From Rhizoclosmatium globosum (taxonomy: Eukaryota; Chytridiomycota; Chytridiomycetes; Chytridiales; Chytriomycetaceae), in NCBI GenBank assembly GCA_002104985.1, contig MCGO01000032.1:1-64000 (forward strand): 64,000 nucleotides of DNA. The letters are read 5' to 3'. The first letter of the stretch is position 1; each line of letters opens with the position of its first letter. The position numbers and the translations under genes are program-made. Positions 33,157 through 43,281 of this stretch are shown piece after piece. The notes under the pieces were generated by a model, which had not been told where the DNA came from, ran no database searches, and saw only the letters and a list, made by a program, of their open reading frames with translations.

Positions 33157-34000
33157 AGGGTGACTTTATAAACTGTTTTCAAATCCCAAAAAGTACAAAA
33201 AATATTCTGCCGTTTTTGCCCATTTCTTTTTTGGTTTTTTGGACAAAAAGCATTTCAAAGTAGGTCCGGAGCTACTTTGAAACGTCGAAATTTCAAAAAT
33301 GACAAAACACCGTGCAAAACACCACCATCTTACACCAAATCCAAGGGGCCCAACAATCTCGGTAATATGAGGTTGACTTAACGAACCAAGTTCGCTACAA
33401 CGACGGCACTCTAGCACAGAAGCCAAGTAGCTCATTTTTTGGGTCATCAATATGACATCCAGGTCGTCTGCCACCAACTTCATTGCATCTTGTTGCATTA
33501 CAATTGTTTTGCGCTGACAGACAAAAGCTACTTGCACCTTGGTAAGGGGTTGAAGTTGGGTAACAGATATCAGGTGGGCAGGCAGCCACTGACGTTGATA
33601 TTATATCAGGATAAACGAATTGATTTCTACATTTCCCAATAAAGAAAGTGTTATGGCCTGCTTTCTATTTGATTAGCTGTGTAGTTGCAAGCACCAAACA
33701 GTCTCGAAATCTTCTCTGTGAAGCAAGCCTGAGTCTTCCTAAGATAACAATTGTATAATAGTTTGTTAGCTACATATGGGTGATGTTATATATTGATGTC
33801 TGCTGGTGTTCTCTGTGGCTGAGACACCCAACCCTAAGACTCATCTGCACCAAAGTAGTGATGTCCTCAAAACCATTTATAATTGCAATCCTGCCAAATT
33901 GCGCCTTTTTGCAGAAACCAAAGGTAGCAAAAATGGACAAAAGAAAAGGCCACAAATCAATGAAATATTTTTTGTCCCAAAATCGTTTATAAAGTCACCC
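33157..34000. mobile_element. Non-autonomous TIR element (MITE-like), TA target site
   Basis: An 844-bp insertion with perfect 16-bp terminal inverted repeats GGGTGACTTTATAAAC (33158-33173) and its reverse complement (33985-34000). It is flanked by TA on both sides (33155-33156 and 34001-34002), and TA is the target duplication of the Tc1/mariner superfamily. Deleting the element plus one TA restores the leucine-rich-repeat reading frame. Similarity between the two ends extends loosely further inward (T-rich, GGACAAAAA-type blocks). No transposase-like frame is present, so it would need a partner in trans. The left end has one extra A relative to the right end. Confidence 0.82.
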
Positions 34001-34250
34001 TAATTGGGCTGCAGGAACTATCAGTTAGTTGGACTCGAGTTTCAGACTTGTCTCCAATATTAAATCTTGGCTTAGAAAGGTTGGAAAGAGAAGGAATATT
34101 TGAAAGCTTAAGAGGAAGTTGCAACTCATAACTTCGATCCACCAACAACATAAAAGCACGATTGACAGATTATGGTTGGGTTGTAAATGCACAATAGTGT
34201 CAAATGAAAATGATAAGATATATAGTGATGAATACTTTACTTTAATGTCT

Positions 34251-36066
34251 TTACTGAACAACTTGCATTCCGAACTCGACTCCTGCGGCACTAATATCGC
34301 CGACTCTGTCCCCAATACCAAGCATGTCACCGTCAGTTCCAATCGAATCCTCCCGTTTATCCAACATATGAAATCTCTCCAAAACACATTCCCCACCCTT
34401 CACCATATCCAAAGCAAATTTATAGTACGCGCCCTTTTCACTCACTACCACGATACTCGTCACAGGATTCGCAGGACCCGGAGACCATCGCACAGCCTGT
34501 TTCAAGTCTCCACCACCGACCGCAACCTCTTTCTTCACAAACCCATCATTCGGAAACTGAACTCCCTCAAAATCACTCCCCGCACTTCCCGTCAAATAAA
34601 CAGACCCATCTTCAATCCCACTCCTCTTCCTCTTCTCCATTTCAACAGCCCTCCGAACACCATCCCGCACCATCTCGCCTTTCCCATCCATACCTCCAAA
34701 CCCACATATAAACGGACCACAGTCAGGCTCAAGGACACACTGCGCGAAACTCCATTGCGAGTTGAAGTATTTGTTGAGTGGAGATAAGAACTGTAAGCTG
34801 CTTGACCTGTTTCCTTGACTTCCAGCGGAATGACTTGTCCCTGCGCCTGTACTTGTGCTTGTGAAGTGACTTCCCGTAGCTCCGCCACGGATAGAGGGTG
34901 TAGCTGCGAGAGAAGGAGGTGCACTGCTAGGCGAGGATATGCCTCCGTTTTGGGGTTGGTGCTTGTTGTGGGATTGCAAGAGGTGATTCGAATGTAACGG
35001 ACGTATACGTGGTTTATCTGTTTCAGCTGGATGTCCTGTCTGTGCGCGATGGATAGATGTGCTTGTCGTGGTGTCGAGAGTGATGTTTGGCGACCCAACG
35101 ATAAACACGTGTACAGTTCCTCGGTCACTTCCAACGACCATAAATTGCTCGTTCCAAGAGAACTGTATATTGTAGATAATGGCATTTTCGGTCCCGCGGC
35201 GGAATTCGTGAAGGAGTGAGCGAGATGTTGTATCGAATACGCGTATCAGGGTACCAGAAGTACTGGAACTAGCAATATATTTGCCTGTATTAGACACTGC
35301 AATAGACTTAAGTGGACCACTGTGGGCAGGTATTATTGACACTGCAAGAGAATAAGGTTGGGTAGGTTTTTGAAGTGGTAAAGGGCCGACTGGAAGTTGA
35401 CAGTATTGAATTTGACCAGTATTTCGGCCCTGAAACGCGAGTGTCACAGTTGGAGATAAAGTAGATGCGTTGGTAGGCGAAGGCAAGCTTTGGCTGGATG
35501 GGCTGATACAGGTAAGTCCATAATCGTTCGTCATCGTTGGAAAGGTATATAATAGATATGGAGACGGGGAAAATGTATAGACTTTCACTTTAGTGAGGAG
35601 CGTAATAATGATTCTGGAGAATAGGTTAGAGTGGCGTTTTTGATTTACACACCAGCATATACCTGTCGCAACGCCACTTTACAGCCAGTATTCTGCTTTC
35701 CTCTCGGTACTCGAGCAATACTGTTTGTTTTGCTGCATCCCAAATGACGACTGAGTTTGGATTTGACGACAGGACCAGAGCAACAAAGTTTGTGCGTTGG
35801 AGCAGCTCCGCCTTGAGAAACGCCGAGTTCCGTTCCGGGATTACCCGAGGCTGCGCTGGATCGGATGAGTCATCCGATTCGGCGGCGGTGGTCGTTGTTG
35901 GTCGGTGGGCGTCGATTGACGAGGCAACCGCGGCCGCCGAGAGCCGCATCTTTTCGCAAAGTGGATCAGTGTTGAACACGCGAAGCACCGACGACGACGA
36001 CGACGACGACGGCGTTGGATTGCTGATGTGCGTGAAACAGGTCTGTGCTTGGTTGAAGGACGGCAT
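34251..36066 (-). CDS. PROPPIN / Atg18-WIPI family beta-propeller (Hsv2/WIPI3-4-like)
   Basis: Phosphoinositide-binding seven-bladed WD propeller that works in autophagy and endosomal membrane remodelling. Two exons: 36066-35663 and 35613-34251, with a 49-bp intron that joins DR to IIITLLTKVKVYTFSPSP in frame. The diagnostic phosphoinositide-binding motif is FRRG (LLHEFRRGTENAIIYNIQFS), preceded by KYIASSSTSGTLIRVFDTTS. The last blade has KYFNSQWSFAQC, typical of WIPI3/4/Hsv2. Blades 4-6 carry a long Ser/Gly/Thr-rich insertion (about 34800-35020). A run of seven Ser near the N-terminus is encoded by a GAC/GTC microsatellite. The gene is intact. Which PROPPIN it is (Atg18, Atg21, Hsv2) is not settled by eye. 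Confidence 0.88.
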
Positions 36067-36191
36067 CCAAGTGGATTCGGGATAAGATACGATGTTGCTT
36101 TTAAGGAATCACTCCCTTTTATTTATCTGAATTTAATTTCATTGTTCAGATCGTGACATCATTCTTCTGCCTGACCAAAACTTGACCAAAA

Positions 36192-37513
36192 ATGGCAAAC
36201 ACGGTGTCACGAACTGTTCTCTCTGGAATTCAGGTTTCTTATCTTTGCGGCATTGTCATCACGAAACTCTATCTCAAACCTTTTGAACCTTAAGCCAACG
36301 GGTGGTGTGCCTCATCTGGGAAACTACCTTGGAGCTTTGGCAAACTGGGTTAACCTTCAGCCCTCCGCTGCCAACCCCAACGACAAGGTAACCTCCGTCT
36401 CCATTAGCAACGAGATCGTAACATCTTCTGGCGATAGGTCTTTTACTCAATCGTTGACCTGCACGCCATCACAGTCCCCCAAGACCCGGCAACCTTACGT
36501 CAAAACACAAAAGATATGGCTATCGCGTTACTTGCCGTGGGCATCGATCCCGAAAAGAGTGTACTATTTCGTCAATCAAGAGTCCACTGTCATTCTGAAC
36601 TAGCCTGGATGCTGTTTTGTAGAACTCCTGTTGGCTGGCTTGCCAGGATGCATCAATGGAAAACAAAGTTGCAAACTATGCAAGAACAGCAAGGTATTGC
36701 GGGGGAAGGAACGTTGGCAGAGAGTACAATGGCGTTGATTCAAGGAAACGGTTCTGTGGATAATGGTCCAATTCCTGATAGCGTTTCGTCGAGTACAAAT
36801 GTGGGAGGTCCGTGTTTGGGATTATTAGCATATCCTGTGTTACAAGCTGCAGATATCTTGCTGTACAGGTTTGTTGTTGGACTACCCATCGCTCTTTAAC
36901 CACTCATACCTTCTTAAGAGCCACAGAAGTTCCCATCGGCGAGGACCAAATCCAACATATGAATCTCACAGTTGATATCGCCAAGAGCTTTAATTCGCAT
37001 TACAAAAAGTCTGTTTTCCCAATCCCAAAAGGAGTCTATTCCTCCACTAAGAAGATTATGTCTCTTCGTACACCAACATCAAAAATGTCCAAGTCAGATA
37101 TCAGCGACGCTTCTCGTATTAATATTGACGACTCTCCATCTGAAATCATGTCCAAAATCAAAAAGTCTACAATGGATAGCACTCGCGGAATCACGTATGA
37201 TCCTGTGAACCGACCGGGAGTTGCCAACTTATTACGCATTCATGCAGCCATCACTTCATTGAGGGAACCAGAGAACCCTGAAGCGACTGTTGAAGGATGC
37301 GTCGAGGCTTTCAAAGACTACGATAATGCACAGTTAAAGAAGGCTGTTGGTGAAAGAATTGTGGAAGGATTGAGTGGAGTTCGGGAGCGAATGGCAAGAC
37401 TGAAGAAGGAACCTGCTTATGTGGAGGAGGTTCTCAAGAATGGAGAGGAAAAGGCACTCAAGGTAGCCGAACGAACTATGAGGGATGTCAAGAAAGCGAT
37501 AGGGTTAAATTAA
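36192..37513 (+). CDS. MSW1: Tryptophanyl-tRNA synthetase, mitochondrial type
   Basis: Charges mitochondrial tRNA-Trp. Start ATG 36192; exon 1 ([14 protein letters not shown]) joins [13 protein letters not shown], the class I HIGH-like signature. Intron 2 joins K to [20 protein letters not shown], and intron 3 (near 36869) joins LLYR to [20 protein letters not shown]. The KMSKS loop is [17 protein letters not shown]. The gene is intact with three introns of about 50-60 bp and no frame break, unlike several genes to the left. The compact bacterial/mitochondrial form with no N-terminal extension supports the organelle enzyme. Stop at 37511-37513. Confidence 0.93.
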
Positions 37514-37560
37514 ATGGATTGAATGATAAGTGCAATAAAAAGCTTTGAGACTCAAAGCAA

Positions 37561-39047
37561 ATGTCTCCTCCAAACAGTGTCCAAGTCTTTGTGAGTGGCG
37601 CGTGCTACCAAGACGTGATTCTGCACGTCGACTCGTTCCCGCGCGAAGATGCAAAGATGCGCGCCAATGAAGTTGAGAAGCGGCGCGGCGGCAACGGCGC
37701 AAACGTTCTTCAGGTTTGGTCGCCGAGACTCGCCCTTCTCGCCCTGGCTGACTCACTTCCGTTATCCCACCCCAAATCCATCAGGTTCTTTCTCAGTTCC
37801 AGAATCCACTCATCCGACGCCCGGGAGCTGCATCCGCTTCAGCCACAAGTTCAGACGCACTTCATCCAAAACTATCAACTTCGCTTGTCGCGGTTCTCGC
37901 GGGCGACAAGGACGCTCATGGGAGCGACTCGTTTATTTTGAATGATTTGCGCACGAATCTGGCGGCAGTCTCTTTGGATCACTGTGTCTTTCGTGGTAAC
38001 GGATACTCAGAACCAACCGCATGGATTGTAGCGACAAAAACGACACGTACCATCATTAACCATACCACCCTCCCTGAACTGTCCCATGCTGAATTCAAGC
38101 TGTCAATGCTGCCTGCCATTGACAGGGTCTTGAAGGATCCATCTGTCGCTGAATCTCTATGGTTCCATTTTGAGGGTCGCAATGTGGATCAAATGGAGCA
38201 AATGGTGGATTGGCTTATTCAGCGTCGCGAAAGTGAGGTGGTGAGAGCGGAAAGCGAAGGTAGAAGTGGGTGGTGGAAACCTGTGGATAAAGTTGGTGCG
38301 ACTGTAGTTGGATTAGCACCGGAACTCCAGTCTGTGTTGGGGCGCCGCAGTCCGTCAATCAATAGCGCCACAAGCAACGAGGGTACCAATGCGGTTCTCT
38401 CTGGATCTGTGGCTGGAGTTAGTCCTGGTGGAAACGCGTTGGGAAAGCGAGAATCTAAAGACTTTACATCCAATGCAAGCGCTTCAACTTCCACTCCTAC
38501 TTCTGGTACTATCAACCCTGCATCTCTTCCTCCTGCGGTGGTGGAAACCCCAGCGACACCTCTCACAACGCAACCTACTTCACAATTACCAACCCCACAA
38601 CCACGACTCCCACAATTCACAATCAGCGTTGAATTCGAAAAACCAAATCGACCTGGCCTCGACAATCTTCTTCCAAAAGTAGACGTGTTGTTCTTTTCGA
38701 AATGGTATGCGGAAGGACGCGGATTCCCAAATGCGCCAACCGGATTCTTGGATAATATTCGACGAGAATGCAAGCCTGGAGCTATTCTGTTCTTGACTTG
38801 GGCTGAACAAGGTTGTTTCTTTCTTGTGAATGAAGTGACTCGACCTGCTCAAACACATCATGTCCCTGCACCAGCTATATTCCCTGTGGATACGATTGGT
38901 GCGGGAGATACATTTGCGGCTGGAATTCTGTATTCATTGGGAGTTCTTGGAATGGATGTGAGAAGTGGGTGTGAGTTTGCTGTGAGGCTGGCAACCGCGA
39001 AGTGTGCACAGGTTGGGTTTGACGGTCTGGCTGAACGCGTTTTTTAG
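37561..39047 (+). CDS. pfkB-family carbohydrate kinase with large Ser/Thr/Pro insert
   Basis: A ribokinase/pfkB-superfamily sugar kinase (ketohexokinase-like layout). Start ATG 37561 (SPPNSVQVFVSGACYQDVIL); the substrate-binding RRGGNGANVLQ motif ends exon 1, a 70-bp intron follows, then VLSQFQNPLIRRPG. Middle segments include FRGNGYSEPTAWIVATKTTR. The C-terminal ATP-binding signature is PVDTIGAGDTFAAGILYSLG with the catalytic Asp in GAGD. Between about 38290 and 38610 there is a low-complexity insertion rich in Ser, Thr, Pro and Gly that is absent from typical family members. The frame is intact to the stop at 39045-39047. The sugar substrate is uncertain: the N-rich GGNGAN motif is shared by ketohexokinase and related kinases. 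Confidence 0.88.
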
Positions 39048-39366
39048 ATACTTCTGAATATAAAATCAAACCATAAGAGCTATTTATTTGAGTTCTGTAA
39101 CAATCAGACAATTTTTGGAGTTCTCCAACAAAGGGATCATCATTCCTCCAGAGAAACTAGCAATCCTTTCCTCTGCTACATCTGGTGTATACTTGTACGA
39201 ACGGAATCTACAAGGCATCTTGATACGCAAAAAGCTTGCAAGCGAAACTGTATCGTTCATAGCTCATCTCACCGAAACGACCATCCCTTGATCAACACGA
39301 GCCACCTACCCATTAACAGCAGGTGCTTCATTTGATCGCAAAGTCCGACTTAATTATCCAAGGTCA

Positions 39367-41540
39367 ATGACTGGCGTCTTCATCGAATCAAACACTGATC
39401 AACAGAAGAAGCCCGACGACCCAAACGCGACTGAAACCAACGACGCGAAAGACAAACCGCAGCCACAACACACCAATAACACCTCAGCTTCGCTTGTGGT
39501 GACTACTGTCAATACACCTTCGCATATTCCAACGCACATCCTGTCTCCCTCAACAGACCCAGCGTCCTTGTACAGTCCCTCCTCCTCAACTCAACCTCTT
39601 GTATCTGTTGCAAATACTAGTAAAATGGAACAACCTCGAACCTCTAAACAAGATGATGAACCTCGTCACACAGCCTCGGAAAAGCAAAAGGCGAGCGACA
39701 GGAAAAAGTCAGATGATCACAATAGTAAAGATGTTGTGGGAGACCTTCCCTCACCTGGAGCTGCAGCGAATGGAGAATCTGGTCGTAGACCTTCCAAGCA
39801 AAATTCAACTGCAAACAAGGAGAAGGGGGAGAAAGAGAAGGAGAAGGAGAAGGAGAAGACTGCCGAGGGAAAGACTTCTACAACCAAAGAAAAGAGTGAT
39901 AAAACTGCAAGTAAAAACAGTTTGAGTTCCAACAACATGATTGGAACTCACTACAAGGTTGGAAAGAAAATCGGAGAGGGCTCGTTTGGAGTCATCTATG
40001 AAGGTGGGCATGTTAATTTATCTCTCTGAAAACTGTTCTTATCGTTTAATAAGGGCTAAACATGTTGAATAACGTTCCAATTGCAATCAAATTCGAACCG
40101 CGTAAAAGCGACGCGCCACAACTTCGCGATGAATATAAAACATATCGACTTCTGGCAAATAGCGTTGGAATTCCTAATGCGTACTACTTTGGCCAGGAAG
40201 GACTTCACAACGTTCTTTGCATAGACTTGCTTGGACCTTCATTGGAAGACATGTTCGATTTATGCCACCGAAAGTTTTCAGTCAAAACCACTTGCATGGT
40301 CGCGAAGCAAATGGTAACAGCGCTTATGATGAACGAACTTGTTTTAACCGTTATCAACTCAGATCACAAGAGTTCAAACTATTCACGAGAAGAACTTGAT
40401 TTATCGTGACATTAAGCCAGACAACTTTTTAATTGGACGACTGTCTCGATATGGTATATGCTTTGGAAGAGTAACGATTAACTAAATCCAGCAATCAAAT
40501 AGAGCCCCAGCCCATTTTGCAATCACATAGCGCAACACACCCTCATCCTGCGTCTATGGTGTATATGGTGGATTTCGGAATGGCCAAACAGTACAGAGAT
40601 CCCAAAACAAAAGTTCATATTCCATACCGTGAGAAGAAGAGCCTAAGTGGAACAGCGCGTTACATGAGTGTCAATACACATTTGGGGCGAGGTACGTGTC
40701 ATAATGCTCACCTTTCATAGATTGACACAAAGTGCAGAACAATCTCGGCGTGATGATCTTGAAGCTCTTGGCCACGTATTTTTCTACTTTTTACGAGGAT
40801 CACTGCCTTGGCAAGGTTTGAAAGCTGCTACAAACAAGCAAAAGTATGAGAAAATTGGGGAGAAGAAGCAAACGACTCCAATCAAAGAGCTTTGTGAAGG
40901 CCATCCCGAAGAATTCAGCATATATCAACAGTATGTGCGAGATTTGAAGTTTGATGAGCAGCCAGACTATGATTACTTGAAGGGGCTTCTGAACAAAGGT
41001 GAGAAAGTTCACATCATATTCTTTCCTAAACTTGCAAACGTAGTTCTTGCTAAAAATGGCTTCATTGATGACGGAATTTACGATTGGATGGTTGAACTTG
41101 ATCACCAACGCAACAAGAAAGAACGACAACGAGCGAGTGAGAATCAGAAAAAAGTTGTCGACGCTTCAACGGCAGCAGTCCATCAATCAAACGCAGAAGG
41201 TTTAACTCCACAATCAAATGGTGCTCTGGCTCCACTCACCCCAACATCTCCACTTATATCCGGAAGTAACGTTGCCGTGAAACCAAAAACGGAAAAAAGT
41301 GATGTGAAAGAAGAAAAGACTCCATCACCTGTAGAGCAACCAGCCACCAATACGAACAGTCCTCCAAAAGAATCTGTGGCAAAGAAAGAAGATCCCACAC
41401 CTCGACCGAAACCTTCAAGCAAGAAGGATGTCAAAGAGGCTGAGCCTAAAGAGTCGGTAGCTTCGCCCCGAAAGGCTGGCGAGAAAAAGAAAAAGAAGTC
41501 ATTCTGGGCTTCGTGTTGTGGTGGCGATGGTGATGGTTGA
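39367..41540 (+). CDS. Casein kinase I, YCK-like, membrane-anchored
   Basis: A Ser/Thr kinase of the CK1 family. Start ATG 39367, with a long disordered N-terminus that includes a Lys/Glu microsatellite stretch ([17 protein letters not shown]). The kinase domain begins [20 protein letters not shown] (Gly loop). It continues with [20 protein letters not shown] (VAIK lysine, CK1-type), [15 protein letters not shown] (catalytic loop), [12 protein letters not shown] (DFG), [17 protein letters not shown] (CK1 SINTHLG motif) and [20 protein letters not shown]. Short introns split the kinase exons; two splice joins (near 40320 and 40455-40495) seem off by one base and may be errors. The C-terminus [13 protein letters not shown] has a Cys pair typical of palmitoylated Yck kinases. 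The Lys/Pro/Ser-rich tail precedes it. Likely a plasma-membrane kinase in nutrient and morphogenesis signalling. Confidence 0.9.
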
Positions 41541-41645
41541 GCTGTTTTTATTTGCCAAACCTGTAGATTCTACCTCTCCTTTCCACATTCTTGATTAGTT
41601 TTCGTTATGGTTTGTTTTCTTTCTTTATATTTTTGGGAGGTAACC

Positions 41646-43230
41646 TTATGCAAACGTATCATCCGTGCGATCATTCAATAAAACGCCTCGTAAATCTCGG
41701 CGTGGTCGTCTTTTTAGAGTTCTCCCACTTATTGAAGTCATTCTAGCAGCAATCAATGATTGATAAGTAGTTACAGCATCTTTTATGCGCCTGTCTTGAC
41801 AGAGTGCAAGCTTCTGTACATGAAGAGTTATGATTGCAAAAAGAATTGAAGTCTTACCCCTAATATATAATTTAATCGAGTCTTGGTGGCAGGAGATAAT
41901 GCTGCGTTGTAATCTACAACATTGCCGACCGTTGCATGTTTGCTCAGCGCAATAAATAGCTCAAGATAGGACTCCTTAAGAAAGTGTTAACAAATTTCAG
42001 GCTGTCAAGGGAAATCACACCAAATACAGTAGCACATTGTCATTGGAGACAACAACTACTCTCGCTTGTACTATTGGCTGCCATCTATAGGTTCCATTCA
42101 CAAGCGTGTTAAACACTTCAATTGTTTTAACGTTCGTCCCATTCCAATGTTTCGATTGTTCAACGACAACGGATTCAAATTCATCAAGTAGGACTTCCAT
42201 CTTCAAAGTCATTCCTCCAATAATTAAAGACTCGAAAGTATCTGGATTCTCAGCTGGAAGAATACGTGTACAGAATCCTACGGTAGCACCCAACTCAACC
42301 AAGACTGACAATAGGTGAAGCAAACTTTTGCGCACATTTACTGACGGTATTTTTGAACAATGGCTGAGGGCCGATTGAAGAGGAACAAATGAAGAGGAGG
42401 CGGTGATAGGAGGTTTGCGATTGCAATTCAAAGAAGTTGAAATCACCAGAGAGATTGTTTCACATTGATCGAATATGTATTGAAGCGCTTGCGTCTGACG
42501 TATAAATGAGTTTTTCGTTGATACTCTGATTGACCTACGTCTGTTTCAGTCAGGTCAGAAAGGATTTGAAGAATCAAATCCATCGCCTCCCAATCACGCG
42601 AATGTCTGTAAATTGGCATTAACTTTTAATTGACTCCTAACTTCTTACTTTGCGGGCTTCAGACCGAACGTCGTGACTAAACGAAACAACCCCTCCAAAC
42701 ACCCTGAAGCCATAAATTCAGTTGTCCATCTAAATTGAAAGTCATTCAAGGAATAATTCAATCATTGTAGCCCACTTGTGTTGTCGATGCCTCACACAAT
42801 CTCTTAGTTCTCTAAGTGCTCTACTGGTGATGTTTGGCTTCAAAGCTGTCAAATTCAAGAACGAGGCCGGTGGTTTCATCTGAATATATAAGCTCAAATG
42901 CATAATTATTAGAATTATGAATTACTTCTAAGTTCATTGTCGACGTATTCGATTGTGCATTCAGTCTCGAGGTTGTCAAGAGTTGGGGATAAAGCTGCAT
43001 ATCCTTGTTAGAGGTCCAGCTTAAACAATATTATAAACAGAGATTATTACCATGTTTTCTTCGACCACATCGCCTTCATTGAATTCTTGGATGGGTGCTT
43101 CTGAAACGACAGTGTCCTCGCGAAATGACGCAACTTCATTCTCGTCAGATGAATGTTTGCTTCGAGTCTGCTCTCTTTGTTGCGAGTATGCCTCGAGGTC
43201 TGAATTCGAGTGTTTGTTGGACGTAAGCAT
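41646..43230 (-). CDS. Formin-like GBD/FH3 (armadillo) protein lacking FH1-FH2
   Basis: A minus-strand gene of seven or so short exons from ATG 43230 (MLTSNKHSNSDLEAYSQQRE) to the stop at 41646-41648. Readable segments are LTALKPNITSRALRELRDCV, RHRQHKWATMIELFLE, WTTEFMASGCLEGLFRLVTT, DWEAMDLILQILSDLTETD, VRKSLLHLLSVLVELGATVG and ESYLELFIALSKHATVGNVV. The pattern (leucine-rich helices, a Trp in 'KWATMIELF', 'GCLEGLFRLV', 'ALRELR') matches the Rho-GTPase-binding/FH3 armadillo half of diaphanous-type formins. No FH1 proline tract or FH2 domain follows; the C-terminus is basic (RTLKRRPRRDLRG). It may be a stand-alone GBD/FH3 regulator. It lies 51 bp downstream of the receptor-phosphodiesterase on the same strand. 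Family call moderate; some splice joins are uncertain. Confidence 0.55.
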
Positions 43231-43281
43231 AGAAGTAATTGTCAACTTTTTAATTCATTAAAAACAAGTAAATTGATAGGC

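Larger units (their letters stand above)
27263..34131 (+). pseudogene. Leucine-rich-repeat protein gene split by a copia element and a TIR element
   Basis: Three coding pieces of one LRR protein: about 27263-27806, 32620-33156 and 34003-34131. The first piece carries a non-LRR N-terminus then NLEPLSTLSRLQILDLQSTT. The second has about eight repeats such as LRSLESLNLKSTFVSDITKL and LVRLEGLEVERTLVEDLQPL. The third reads LIGLQELSVSWTRVSDLSPI and ends RGSCNS-stop. Removing bases 33157-34002 joins the second and third pieces exactly in frame (LQPLKGL|IGLQELSV), proof that this is an insertion in an existing repeat. The repeat pattern (about 22-23 residues, LxxLxxLxLxxTxVxDIxPL) is the SDS22/internalin-like type. 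The N-terminal frame is ambiguous: ATG 27263 opens MKYAATNIANATLSVSSSNP, which shifts frame near 27350. As it stands no full-length protein can be made unless the insertions are spliced out; the copia part is on the opposite strand. Confidence 0.8.

Noticed and set aside
33166..33537. A 123-aa minus-strand frame in the TIR element
   Set aside because: No transposase motif, low-complexity ends; it fits a non-autonomous element.
34592..35185. A 197-aa frame on the minus strand inside the PROPPIN gene
   Set aside because: It is an alternative frame of the propeller exon; the FRRG motif and blade sequences are in the other frame.
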